Shown here: one piece after another, positions 31,350-44,500 of the stretch
How the letters are laid out: each line of letters opens with the position of its first letter
Position numbering within the stretch: position 1 is the first letter of the stretch
Assembly: GCF_000247815.1 (NCBI RefSeq)
Contig: NC_021674.1
Span: 11,230,793-11,294,792, forward strand
Source of the DNA: Ficedula albicollis
Taxonomy: Eukaryota > Chordata > Aves > Passeriformes > Muscicapidae
Reading direction: 5' to 3'
DNA length: 64,000 nt
Position numbers and translations under genes: made by a program
Notes under the pieces: generated by a model
Told to the model about the DNA's origin: nothing
The model's input: the letters and a program-made list of their open reading frames with translations, nothing else
The model's database searches: none

Positions 31350-31530
31350 GAGCTTGGTTTTTGGGATTTTTTTTTGGTTGGTTTTGTTTTTGTTTTTTGG
31401 GAGAGTTTTTTGGTTGGTTGGTTGGGTTTTTTTGTTTTGGGGTGTTTTTGTTTGTTTGTTTTTTTTTTTTTTTTGGGAGGGGGGTGTTTGGTTTTGGTTC
31501 TGTTGGGTTTTTTTTGGGGATGGGGGAGTG
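31350..31530. repeat. T/G-rich low-complexity stretch
   Basis: Built of TTTGG, GGTTGGTTGG, TTTG and T-run units with almost no A or C. The Phe/Trp/Gly-rich frames through it are composition artefacts. Confidence 0.85.
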
Positions 31531-34500
31531 TCTATATGGAGCCTTTTTTTCCCCCACAGAACCTCGGGAGCAGATTTCTGAGACTACACCTCTTCTCGTC
31601 TTTGATGCTCCTTTGCTGCCACCACGCGGAAAAGAAACAGGGCGGCAAAAAAAAAAAAATGTGCCGAGAGCAAAAGGCCTCGTCTCAGCCTGCCCTCCTG
31701 CTTTCCCAGCTCTCCCCTCAGCCACTGCCTCCTCCGGGGCTACCTCCAGGGATGGGGAGGTGACCGTGTTAACCACAGGGTCACCCCCAGCAATGCCACC
31801 TGAGCAGCCTCCACGGCACTCCCTTCATAGACGAAACTGGGGGAACATAAAAAGAGACTGTCAAAATAATAAGTACCCAATACCACTACACAGCACATCT
31901 AATAGACTGTAAGGAAGGGGCTCCTCAGGCATTAAATACATTTCTTCAGTAACAAGTCCCCACTCTGCTTGCCTGCCAAGCTGCTGCTCCTCCACTACAG
32001 GACACAGGTGTGCTTAATATAGACATAAATGCAAGGAAAAGTAGATCTTTTATTTGCACTTTTTCTTGTAGAGGAAGTGAAGTACAGGTCAACACATGCT
32101 GGGCAGCAAACACAGCATCTGACAGGGCTGCTTAGGTGAGGTGAGGTGCTGAACCCTCTTACAGCAGCACCACTAACCACTTTTGCTGATGAGATGTATG
32201 GAGTGGTTAAGGGAACAAACATCTGTTACACTGTACTGTGAACAGATTGTTTTGGGGCAGGAATGCTGCCCATACTGGAGGGGTGCATAGGACACTGTGG
32301 AGAGTACTGAAGGAGACACCTGGGTGAAGATGCTCCCAAGGAGCCCAACAGTTCATGGTTTCCAGGAATGTATATACTGTTCACTTTTGCTTTTAATTTA
32401 AACTAATTTAACATACTGTAAAATATTCTCCCTGTTTTAATTCATCTTGTTTTTGTAGCAATTACTGCCTTTTAGGTATATCACACAGATGTGCTCAAGG
32501 AGCATAGAATTGTGAGGAGCCCTGAAGAATTTCTGGCAGCATTTCTTTCATTCACTTTAACTTCAGAGGCAGAAGTAGAGCCACACAGTTGAATTATGTT
32601 GAAGGTGAACATAGGAAAGGCAGCTGAAAGCCTTTAAAAAGAGATGAAATGGCCTTTAAGCACTAACATAATTAAACTTGAGAATTTACCCACCTTGTCT
32701 GTTGTGCTGTATTCAAACTAAAAAAAAAATTAAAAGTCACACGAGTAAGCTAAACTACTAAAATAAAGAAGTACAAGATACACTAAATAGAGAAAAATGA
32801 CAAACTTCTAAGCTCATGGTTGACTGGTTCTTTTTCCAGGTGCTTTTCAAAACCTAAGCTCTGTGCTCTCCAGTTACATCAAAGAAATATTCAGATACTT
32901 TAGCAAAAGGGGGGTCCCAAATGTGTTAACACACACACTGCCAGCAGTCACTGCAGGTAATGCCAGCTGAGAATCAGCTTTCAGATTTTATGTTGGTTTT
33001 ATTCCCTGTTGTTGCTGGGATGCCCGAGTAGAGCAAATCATTAGTGATCTTTATCAGCTGAGGTACTGACTACTGAGGCTCCTGAGGCCAGCCAGCTATC
33101 CAGTGCAGGCTTTATTTTAAATTACTTAGAGCCTCACATTCTCTTTGGACCAGATGAACTTACCATTATGGACTAACTGGAGGCTTGGCTCAATTATATC
33201 TTGCCTTTTTATCATGGGGGGGAATCGAAGTGCCACAGCATCAGATAGTTCTGCAAGTCAGAAGTCACTTCAGCTATTATCAGAATCCGGCTTTTTGCAT
33301 TCTGAAAACTTGTGCAAGAAAATCTATGGACAAATTCTGCCCCCTAATTTTTCTGATAGTACAACTTCACCCATGTGGCAAAAGACAAAACAAGAACCTT
33401 TTTTTTAAGTTTATTTTCTTCTTGTTAAATTGTGTAAGTGGGTATAAAGTGTATAAGGTGCGTAAGTCTCAGTCTGGGCACTTTGTCCACTTTTGGGGAA
33501 AAGTACAGCTGCATCTAGAAATACTAACCTATGCCCAGAAATCATTTACCTACCAAAAGTCTTTTGTGTAATTCTATATATAAGGGATGAGGTAGAATTC
33601 TCAATCTTTAATGATATGAGTATCTTCCAAAAAAATAGGATACTTCATTCTACACACCACAAGAACACCTATCAAAAAGGATATGTGAAATGGACCAGAC
33701 TTCATTTCACCAGCTCAAGCAAGGAGCAGCGCTCACAGCTTAAAAAAATAAATGTACCTCCTTTTACAAAACAAACAAACAAACAAAGTATGACAAGTGT
33801 AAGACTTCTTTATGCTTTGAGGTGAGTCAAAATCAAAATTTCAGATTTTTAATACATTCAATATAATTAAACAGTGAAAAGAGGCACCCTTACACTGGAA
33901 TTACCACTTAGGGACATGCCACATCTGAGTTAATTCCATTTTAGCTTAACTGGTACAAAACTAAAACTAAAGTGTGATCATAAGGTAAATGAATCAGATA
34001 CATATAAGAGCATCAGTGGTCTACATTAAGTATTTAAAAATCTGAAATGAATATAAGGATACATTAAAAAAACACTGTTAAAAATTGCAAAATTATACTA
34101 GATCTGCAATTCTTCAAATATAGTATGTTACAGAGCCCTGTCATCATCTGAGATAAAGTCAACTTCAATTTTCAAGCCCATATTCCTCCTTAAGCAATTT
34201 ATGGCCTCAGAACTGTGCTGGGAGCTTCCCATGCACGACAAAACCAGAACATGAGCAGAGCAAGGGCGAGTACCCACCAAGCAGTTTGTGAGGTTTCCCC
34301 AGAGTCCTTATCTGAATAAATATTCACTGAGACAACTTATCTTTTTAATCTCTTAACAGTGCATCTCAAATTTTTACCTCAGTGAAGGAGTGTTACAACC
34401 TTCAGAAAAACATAGTTGGAAATTTTAAGCTGACATTCCAATGTAACCTATACTTTACACATCATGTTCTTCAACAACTGTAAGAACTACTCAACCTTTC

Positions 34501-34714
34501 TGGTTTTTGGGGAATTCACTCATGGCAGAGACCAAACAGGAAAAAGTTTAATACAAGCAGTTAAAAGTTGGCAAAATTACAAACATCTGGGAACATATTA
34601 CCATAAGAAGTTGAGGCACTATGTGGAAATGTTAATAGCAAGCCCTGTATATAATAAAAGGTAAACAAAACTCAACAAATACTGTCAAAGCAGGGAGGAA
34701 GTAGACTTTAACAG

Positions 34715-36005
34715 TGTCACGGTGTGACTTGGGTTTTGCCAATGTTAATGTATTTAATTTTTTTTAGAGATAGAATTTAGGAGCAGAGATAAGGCAGGCT
34801 TAAAACTTAAAAGGGTATAAGAAGAAATTTATTAATAGCACAAAAAAAAAAAAAGAATTCAGAATAAAATTTCTAGATTATTCCTTCCTCCCCCTCCCTT
34901 CATTCCACATTTCTTAACAACAACATACAGAAAACACTTCAGTCAGTTATCTACTTAAATAGTCATTTCAGTTCACTCTAGAGAGAAAAGTCCCTTTTTT
35001 GGTTTAGGCTTAGAGGGTGTCTCACTTTCACAATTTACATCTACCTGGGAAATATTGCAGATTATGACTCTCCTCCCATCTCCACAATCCTTCCAGAGCT
35101 GTGCTATGGGTTATGTTACACACTTGGGGTACCACTCTTAAAGGCAGGCTGCTGAAAGACAAAATTCTCTTCTTCTCTTTTTCCATTAAATGTCTCTGTC
35201 CATATTTCCAGTCCCAAAACAGAGAGCCCCATTTCCTCAAAGCAAAAAGCTCTTCTGTTCAAGCACTTAACCTCCCCAAGTATATTTCACAGTTTAAAGG
35301 AATTTTAGTGTAGTCACGATCCCCTCACAGCCCACAAAAAAAGGTTTTCAGCTACTCATCAGTTGCATCTTTTCAATCTCTTCCCATCAGGAACTTTATC
35401 TTCATTCTGCTGACTTCTGTGGACTCCATGCTTCATTTCTTCTCGTTCAGGGGAGCTCAGGAGATTGAAAATCTTATCCAGGCATTAAAAGGGTTAAAGT
35501 TGCATCCAGGACGTGAAGAAGTTGGGCCAGGCCATTGCTGGAAAAACTTTGAGCCACATGGTAACGGAGAAGGAGCGGAGCGGAGCCGAGTCAAGCCGAG
35601 CAGAGCCGGGAGCCGCGCGGAGCCAGGGGGCCGCGTGGGGCCCTGCTGGGGCTGAGCCCGGAGCCGGGCCGAGCCACGCGGGGCCGTGGCCAAGCCCTGC
35701 AAGCCAGGGCCGGGGTGCCGGACCGGGCCCCGCAGAGCTGGGGCCGGATCCCCACAAGCGGCTGCTTGCCTCCCCAGCCGGAAGACAAAAGAGGGCTAGT
35801 TAACTTTTATCCATGTGATTTGTGAAGGCGAAATAACTTTTTAATTGGTTTCCCGAGCTGTCCACTACTGAATCAGCTCTCTGATTGGTCCCCGCGGCTC
35901 ACAGGGGAAGCCCCCAGAGACGGGACAGCCCTCCTGTTTCCTGGCCTCCTGCTGCTTTCCCTCAGGCGGCTCCACCCCTCCCCCCTTCCATGTGAAACCA
36001 GCACA
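34715..36005 (-). mobile_element. Solo LTR of an endogenous retrovirus, family B, 1291 bp
   Basis: Read on the minus strand it begins TGTGCTGGTTTCACATGG and ends CACACCGTGACA. The flanking 5-bp duplication AACAG is perfect (34710-34714 and 36006-36010). Minus-strand orientation is supported by CCAAT boxes (GACCAATCAG near 35890 and AAACCAATTAAAAAG near 35850), a TAAAAG TATA-like motif near 35810, and an AATAAA at about 34830, some 115 bases before the end. Between these lies a very GC-rich block (about 35570-35770) built of GAGCCG/GGAGC-like units. No retroviral genes adjoin it. The sequence is unlike family A except for the TGT-CTGGTTT start. Confidence 0.88.
35570..35770. repeat. GC-rich degenerate GAGCCG/GGAGC repeats inside the family B LTR
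   Basis: Imperfect short units such as GGAGC, GAGCCG and CGGAGC recur between GGAGAAGGAGCGGAGCGG and GGGGCCGGATCC. It is the GC peak of the LTR and probably the transcribed leader part. Open frames here are alanine/glycine/proline-rich by composition only. Confidence 0.7.
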
Positions 36006-36010
36006 AACAG

Positions 36011-39000
36011 ATAATTTAACTGGAAGTTAGCATCTTAGTGCTGGTTTTGTTACATAAAGACATTCATACCTACATAAAGCCAACTTCTCTCAACAAAGTT
36101 CTTTTGTACTGGATTTTTGCTACTGTGACCTCAATGAAATCACGAGTTAAAGTGACTTAAAGAGAATTAAGCTTGTGATGTTATACAGAGTCTCCAACAA
36201 TAGCATTTCAGTAATATGCACATTTTATTCTGTTAAACACTAAACTTCCTGACAACCAAGAGATCTATAACACACAGGTGGATGTGTAATGTGTACATCC
36301 ACAGACAGCACCCCATGTGATTAACTGCCTTAAGGAATCACTCTCTCCGTGGAAACTTCACAGGAGAAAACGTGTTTTGTCTTGTGCGTGAGCTGGGGAG
36401 TAGGTCTGTCAGCCAAAGGCAACAAATTAAAAAGATTGTTTGTGCCATCCAACTTGTCATTGCTTTTTATTAGGCATTTCTCCTTCTCACCTTTCAATAA
36501 TGGAGATGGGAACTTTCTTACTTTTAACAATGACTTATTTGTTCCCATGGGGGCAAAAAACCACTCAGGTGACAATGAAAAAAAGCATTCTAAAAAACAA
36601 ATGCTACACCATATTTATGGAAATATCCATATTATATGAGACAATATCACAGACTACTTTTTCACTTGCAGACCTCAGCAGCTGCTCATTTACTTTAAAA
36701 GACTCTGCTGGTAAACAGTAGCTAAGAATTTACCCCTATAATTAGTACTTGAATAAAGTACGTTTGCAACCACATTTGAGTTTACTTCTTTTCTGTCTGT
36801 TCTGGATCACTGTTACGCAAGATATATCACCACAAATTGCAGGTGATCCTTCATTTGAAAATTAGTTTGCGGTTCATGTGCTCTTTGTATATGCTCTCTA
36901 GATATCTTTGATGCCAAGACTATTTTGATGTACAGCTGGAACAATATAGAGCTGAATTAAATCCATTTTCTATCACTTAGACTTTAAATTTGTCCATGGA
37001 ACATGTCCACACTAGACTCAGAAGAAGCCTCTTGGCAATACTGAATTATCATACTGAATTGCTTCCATCAATTTGCTGGGGCTGCCAAATTGAAATGATG
37101 AATGTCAAGGCAACCCTACACTGAGAAGTAAAAGATATCCTCTTAAATGTTCCATTTATAAAGCTTTTTATTCACAGTCAAATTTAGTATCCCTTTTGAA
37201 ATATATCACTTTACAAATTGATACTTTGCCAGTACAGGATTTCCATGCCATATTCACTCAGTTTAGTAGTGAAACAAGTTTTTGCTCTTTCCCCTTTGGT
37301 ATAGCTGATGAAAACGGTGCAGTTCAAGGTCTGCTTCTTAGATCACCAGCACTAAATATTCCATAGATCTGTAATCTTCTGCTACAGGGAAGGTTAAAAG
37401 TCAGCAAAAAGATAAACTGTTGCTTTTATCAATAAAATATCACAAGTGTATCCCACTGGAAAGCAGAAATTGAAGAAAAAAATCCCCAAACTAGCACTAA
37501 TGCTAAGAGTGCTCTGCAAAACAAAAGCATTCATGTGGACTTTCTAAAACTTCCTGTAAGAAACAATACTCAAAACAGATTAGGAAAAAGAAAATTACAC
37601 TATCCCACTGCAGAACCTAAATGCATATTTTAACAAATGTGTATCATGTGTGATTCTAAAATGACAAATTGTATTTGCTTTCTGTAACTGATGTAGCTTA
37701 ACATCTTTTTTTTTTTTACATCACTGGCAAGTGAATGTCTAAGAAGCATAAATAACAACAAACTAATAACAGCCTGTTTTGACATATTTACATCTCAGTT
37801 TACGAGAAATTAATGACCTGTACACATTTGGGACGCAACCACTTTCGATTATTTTGGCACTTCTAAGTTGGATACCCTATCCCACAGGTGCCACTTCCAC
37901 CAATGTAACTCCACCCATGCTTCCAGTTAGAGTGGAGTTAGATGTTCATGGCTCCCAAAAGCCTTCTGTGGCTGAGAGTTGATACAAGTGTTGATCTATG
38001 TAACCACGGTGTCTCCTAGAGCTGCAGAAACAGGTCACCATCACTTCCTGGGTAATGTATGTCATTTACTATGAAAACTAGGATTTCCCTTTACATTTGT
38101 AAAAATGGTCCCAGCCCTGCAATTAAAAACTGAGTATCAGTCTACCCTCTTAAACTCAAGAAAATTCTTAATCCTGAGAGAATTTTGTTTGCTTAGCTTT
38201 TATTATTCCAGATAAATATGTTTGAGATTTTCAATATAATTGCAACACTGACAGTTTTTGACAAAGCTCTATGCTAGCACTGATTTTGAAGGCCAGGAAA
38301 AATAGGATGACTTAATAAAAAACAAACTGTTAGAAATGCAGTTCTCCAGTAATAAAAATACTGAAGGAGTAGAAACAAGCCTATTGATACGTTGACTTCC
38401 CAAGTCATGTGGCTAGCATTTTTAAGGCTGGAAATTTAAGCCCTAGGAAAGTTCCCCCTTTTTTTACAGCCACAGTAAACTCTGTCAGAGAAATGTTTTC
38501 TAGAAGTAGATCTCTGGAAACTTCACACACCCCGGAGAATACCTAGTTTCTTATGTCAGCTAGTCATTTTGTTACAGTAAAAATCTCCTTATATGGCTAG
38601 GACAGTTAATACCAAATTGCTATTTTTATGTAGTTATTTGCCACTAACACAAGTGATTTAACATCCTGAGCTGCATTTTCATTTCTCTTCTCAAATGTAT
38701 TTTTGTGAACTTGGAAAATTCCCCATGCAACCTCATACCAAATTCTAGTCCCAGCTGCTAAATTCACATACTCTCACCAACCTCACTTCCTTGGTGCAAA
38801 GAGTGGAAACCAAGAAAAGTTCCAAGAACTCATTAAATCAAAACAAAATATTTAATGAAGTAATCACTTCAATGATATAAAACCCACTTAGCATTCATAA
38901 TCATGATTTCAAGCTTCTTTCTAATAGGGCTGTTAGTGAATAATAAGCAGAGGGTGAAGATTCTTAGTTTGTGGGGTATTTTTCTGAGTTGTGTTGTGTC

Positions 39001-40996
39001 AGAAAACCAAAGCCACAACCCACACTACTAACAGCTGTACTGAATGATGCAAGCCTTAAAAAAAAAAAATCACAAAATTGCATGTGCTATATCTATTTAA
39101 ATTGCCCTATTAAAAATGTCAAATACCGGCATATAATTAATTATGCCAGATGGACTTCTACCTCACTAAGTCTTAGCCAATAGCCTTGCATTACTCTTGT
39201 TTAAACATTTACCAATGAAACCTGTGTACTTTACTGCACAATAATCCTTTTCAGAAATTATCCTTTTAAAACAAAACCTATAATTGAAATTTAAGAGCAA
39301 AATCATGTAATGTAAATGTTCTCCAATCCCCTTTTAATTAACAGCACTGTGTGTAAGTACAAGCTGAGCTACTCATTTCCTCAACACAATGCCTCTCAAA
39401 GCAGAAGATGCTATCTCCCAGAAAATTTCTATATTAAAGTGCTCTGGTTTGTGCTACTTCAGACCACTTCTATCCAACCCTCTTCCCCACTAGTCCAAAG
39501 AACATCCGACTTTTTTTTTCCTTTTTTTTCAGATCAGTGGGTTTGAGATTAATATTTTGACCCTCGTGCTTTGTACATGCAGACCTCAACATCCACACCT
39601 AGTCCAAAAGTCTATTTATAACAGCCTAATACTGCCATCTGCAGTATCAGGTTGAAAGGGGTATGATAAAAGTGCACATAGACTTCCAAACAAACACCAT
39701 CCAAACCTATTTAGAAGAATTGCTTTACACAAATGTGTTACTTTTGGTCAAGAACACACCTTGGGTCTTTTGAATTTTTAACCTAAATTAAACAAAAAAG
39801 CCCCTCCCAAGTCCAACAGATCCTTCATTTGACATAACCATGACATTAAACTGAAGAAATAAAGCACTGTCATTTTAGCTTTTTACAGATCTTTGACATG
39901 CATACTCACATAAGCAGTCCTGTGATTTGAGGTAGCAAGGTTAGGTACCCACATCTAAACAGTTCTTCTATTAGATGGATTGAAGGCATTGCCATTTACC
40001 TGAAGAGTTTATTGTAAATAAAAATATGTAAACTCATACTAGTCACTAAAAAAGTTTCTAGACATGTAATGAGTTTAATAAACTTGTCAATGCATTGAAA
40101 TTTTACTTTCAAATATGTGGTTTTAGATAGTAATTACTAAAAACCTTCATTTTAATACCTAATTCAATTCAGTTCACACTCTGCATCGCCTGCTGCAGTA
40201 CAATGCCAAGGACAGTAACCATCCACTGAACATGAACATCTTTCAGCTTGCAATACTAGAGTTATATTGGATTCCTTTGTTCTTATGATTTAGTCTTTCA
40301 CACTAATATTTCCCAAATATTGTAGGGACTCCTACCCCAACTGCATTTTTGTGAGCTAAATCATCTATTTTTCCTTCATAATTGTTAATTCCTTGCTAAT
40401 TTTTAAATAGCTTGTGGGCAGATAATTGAGCTTTGCATTGCAGAATATTGAAAACTGAACCCACATATCACCCCTCCTTTCCTAAACAACCAAGCTCCAC
40501 ATTTTGAGTAAAAATACAGTAGTTGCAAGATGGAGCAGCCATTTTTATTGCACCAGAGGATGCTTTCCCTCATGAAGATGTGAGAAACACCAATAGATGG
40601 CAACACTCCTACCAGCCCAGAGCACATTTTGCCAAGCATCAGCACTAAGGGATGAGCACTGCAGTCAAAACTCCATCAAGTTCCTCCATGTGCTGTTTCC
40701 TAATAGACACCCCTAGCCTGCTCCTTTTCTTTGGACGCTACATACCGCCTTTAGGGTATATCTAACTTTTCCACTGACTAGACAGAGGGGCTTAGAGGGG
40801 AATCCAGGATGTTTGCCTACAGTCCTCGAAGACCTGCTTTCTCAGAGGCAACAGAAGGGAATATTGCACACATTCAAGCTGAAAGGCTGAAAAGAGTTTA
40901 ATACAGTGAATAAACCATACAAAACTCTACAAATATGGCATTTCACACAATGCTCTTTCACAAAAACCACAAACCAGAGAGCAGTGTTTGAAACGT
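36011..40996. other. Gene-free stretch downstream of C1D
   Basis: AT-rich unique sequence, distal to the C1D 3' end. No exon or repeat family recognised. Confidence 0.55.
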
Positions 40997-41002
40997 TTTA
41001 AT
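40997..41002 (-). terminator. C1D: Candidate C1D polyadenylation signal (ATTAAA)
   Basis: Reading the minus strand from the C1D stop codon, no AATAAA occurs in the first ~340 bases. The first poly(A)-signal-like hexamer is ATTAAA here, which would give a 3' UTR of about 360 bases. The choice is by position and motif only. Confidence 0.4.
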
Positions 41003-41338
41003 ATTGAGGAGGTTGACGACATAAAAAAGTGTCAATAAATCATTAAAAAAATTGAAATCATAGGCATTATAAACAAAACACCACTAGTTACCAGCAAGTA
41101 TATGTCAGGTCATTATCATTTGAGAAATGAAATATTAAATGTGCATCAAATGGCACTTTTAGATAAATATTAAATGTGACCACCTCAGTGACAAGTGTTC
41201 TGGACAAAATACAATCCTGTAAAGTTCATGAGTATAAATTAACCTGTTATACAGCACTTCTATGAGATGCATGCAGTATACAAAATATTTCCAGGTAAGT
41301 TCTAGGTGTCTGCAATTCCTATGAGGGGAAAAAAAGAT

Positions 41339-41515
41339 TCAGTCCCTCTGTAGCTTTTTTCCTTTAGCAGAAGTTTTGGAAGTATGATCATTTTCTGCAT
41401 TTGGTTCCCAGAGTGCATTTTTTACAAATCTAGAAGCAGCTCCTTTATCAAGTTTGGATGCCTTTTTCTTGTCTGTTATTTCTTTGACCTTGTTCATATA
41501 CGTTCTTATTCTCTC
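41339..41515 (-). CDS. C1D: C1D exon 5, terminal coding part
   Basis: 177 nt including TGA at 41341-41339, residues 91-148. It starts [18 protein letters not shown], runs through [15 protein letters not shown], and ends in a Lys/Ser/Thr-rich tail finishing KGKKLQRD. The acceptor is TTCTCCCTAG|GAG. The Lys-rich tail is expected to carry nucleic-acid binding and nuclear targeting. The last 18 or so residues differ from mammalian C1D as I remember it, which is where the family is least conserved. Confidence 0.95.
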   Translation of the reverse strand, partial: ERIRTYMNKVKEITDKKKASKLDKGAASRFVKNALWEPNAENDHTSKTSAKGKKLQRD

Positions 41516-44500
41516 CTAGGGAGAAAAAAAAAAATAAAAAAGGAAAAGTCTTTCAAGCCATTCTCCCAAGATTACTGCTAAAATGAATCAATGAGTAGAA
41601 GTTCTCCACACTGTACACTTCTAGAACTATAATATCTAGAAGAATAGTATTGCAAATTTGAGATTCCCTTTAGCATATTTTCCATCACAGGTACCTACCA
41701 TACCATCTGCATGACACTCGCTATAACAGGAACACACAAAGTGCTACAGAGATGCAGACTCTGCATCTAATTTGCAGAGATATGGGAACTGTTCTTGTAA
41801 GCAAAGTTAGAAAATAAAATACTGAACTCAGTTTGGAGTTTGACCTACATAAAGATGCCAAAATAATATTTAGGTATTTGACACATTTATGGATGAATTA
41901 TACTGCCTGACTACTGCCAACAAAAAAAAAATTATAAAATTCAGTGAGTCCAAACAAAGATAAAAAAGCATCTTACACAAAATCAAAGATGGTACAAGCA
42001 TTACACATGCAGCTACCCAGAAGTATAGGGATTATGTTCCTGAAACGGTCAAGGGAGCTTATCAAAGACCTTATTTTGGACAGCCTGATGAATTTCCAGT
42101 CATACCAGAAGTTCATTTTATGGTCATAAATAAAAATACAGGCCTGTTTCCAGGGAAAAGGGGATGCTTTCTTGACATATCTTAGCCTACCAAAGTTATT
42201 TGGTGTTTATGGGTTTGTTTTTTTTTTTACCAGACCATGGCTTGGACTCAGCCCCACAGAAGTATACCCTCCCAGCTTAACAATCTCACATTTATGTGCC
42301 TACTCACCCTCATCTGCTCCTGCAACAAATAAAGAAAATTACTTTGAGAGAGTACTAAGCAGCTTCAAATGTGAATCCCCCTTGAATAAGTGCCTGTTTC
42401 TTGTCACTGACTAGGGAGTACACTTACAGTAACTCTGCAAAATATTTAACAATTTACTTTACAAATTTCAGGCCTACATATTTAGGCTAATATGGCCTTT
42501 CACTTTGACAGTAACATATATATATACATAAATGTTGCACTCTACCTGATACCTGAATTATAAATGTGGATTAACAGAACATGTGTGGATACTGCTAAAA
42601 TAAATTTAGATATGTAACCCACACATTTCTCACACAGCCATTGCCACCTCTTTGGAACAAAAGTTACAAGACTTACACAACAGAACTGATTTTCAACTCT
42701 TCAGTGATCATTATACACAACTGTCAAAAACTTGGCCACTCTTTCTGTATCAAAACCACTGCTTTAACAAGCAAGGGCTTTACAGGGTCTGAAATCATGA
42801 TCGGCCATAATATTTCTTTGGTGACTGAGATGGCTAATGAGAACAGATGGCAAACCTACATATATTAACATCAGAAAAAGGAGCTGGAAAATGTCAACTT
42901 GACAAAAGAAATTAATTCTGGTAGTTTGAATGTGAGATTTCTAAGTACAGTTTGAATACCTGTACATACGGGAGAACAATTCTAAAAACAAAATAATCAT
43001 GACAGAATGGTCTTTTTTATTTCCTTTTCCACATGAATAAGAATATCACAATGCCTTTACAAGGAAGAAACGTGCATTCATTCAACCTTGATACTTGAAA
43101 AACAAAAAGAGATCTGAGCAACAATCTAGATTATGAAAATATTCACTCTTTCTTCAGAGTTCAAACAGCAGTTGTGAAGTAAAATACACACAAAATATTC
43201 ACAGCAGAAGAGATAAAAGTTTTTAGTATCACCAAATTAGCACGATATTCAGACACTATATAATATAGGAAGAACAAAAAACAGACAGAAAGCTCATGAA
43301 ATATTAACTGATGCATTTTTTAATATGATACAGTCTAGACTACTGAAAACCTCACAAAACTAAAAATAGAAGTATTCTTGTTATTCAGGCTAGCTTTCCA
43401 CACTTTTCAGTCCTCTCTTCCATTCCACTGGTTATCTAAGGTTTACATTTAAGCTAGCTATTTTGCATCTGCCGAGATTTAATATTTTCATTTATTCAGG
43501 AATTAAAATGAGTAGTGAGAAGTTTTGATTTCTGTTTTTTCTTTGGGCTAAATGATTTGGTTTTTTAAGTCAGCAGAATTTTCAAGATAGCTGGCCTTCT
43601 ATACTGTAGTCATGCATCTAAATGGAATATAAAGACAAAACCAAAGATTTATTATAGGTCATAAATATGTCACTAATGCAGAACTACTGGACAATACACA
43701 TACAATTGGTGCCAAAAAAGCTTTTAGCTTTGTCGCTGAACTGGATTCTTTACTGCTGAGAAAATTAATTAATGGACAGCTTGGAGGGGGAGGGAGCCAC
43801 TTTCCCGTCTTCCCTAGTAAATCAGCCACACTACACGTTTAGAGTCATACAAAAGTTAGAAAAGGCAGCCCCAGAGATTAACATGATTCCAAGTATTTAT
43901 AAGAAAAAAAATGCCATACTGGAAGTTATAAATTATTATCTGGCATGTAACATTTTTCCATTTAACAGATACAAGTGAAAAGCTGCTCTGTACAGAATTC
44001 AATTCTCAACCAAAGGTGGAAAAAAAGAAAAGATAATATCATTCATCATCCTTTTCTAATTTCATCAGATTCTACAACTTTAAACAGCAGTGTTTAAAAA
44101 GTAGTGTTTAAAAGTAAAAAAAATTACTTTTTTAATTTAGAGAGCCCAGCAGGGCAGATATATATAGTTATATAACACCATGTAGCATATGCACACTATT
44201 ACATCAGTGTATCATTTTTAAATGTAGATATAAACATTATTTAACTTCTATTTGGGCTAATGATCCTGCGCAAGTAGGATGCATACAGCGTAAGCAACTC
44301 ACCAGTTCTTGCTTCACTGGATGTTCCTTTGGATTGATTCCCTGGGTAGCCAAGTATACTACAAGGAAAAAAAAAAATAAAATTTTTTTGAAACCAAAGG
44401 CTATCTATAACTGAGGAACCTATCAAGCAGTCACATAGGAAAACCAAAGCTTCCACACAAAATCATTAATAAGAATTGTTAACTGTGTCATTAAGTATCT

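Larger units (their letters stand above)
30055..34709. other. Gene-free stretch between two solo LTRs
   Basis: Contains a 238-codon plus-strand frame without an ATG start at 30457-31173, the T/G-rich stretch at 31350-31530 and a GC-rich segment at about 31560-31830. None has recognisable family features. Confidence 0.55.

Noticed and set aside
35513..35803. Ala/Gly/Pro/Arg-rich frames
   Set aside because: Composition effect of the GC-rich core of the family B LTR.
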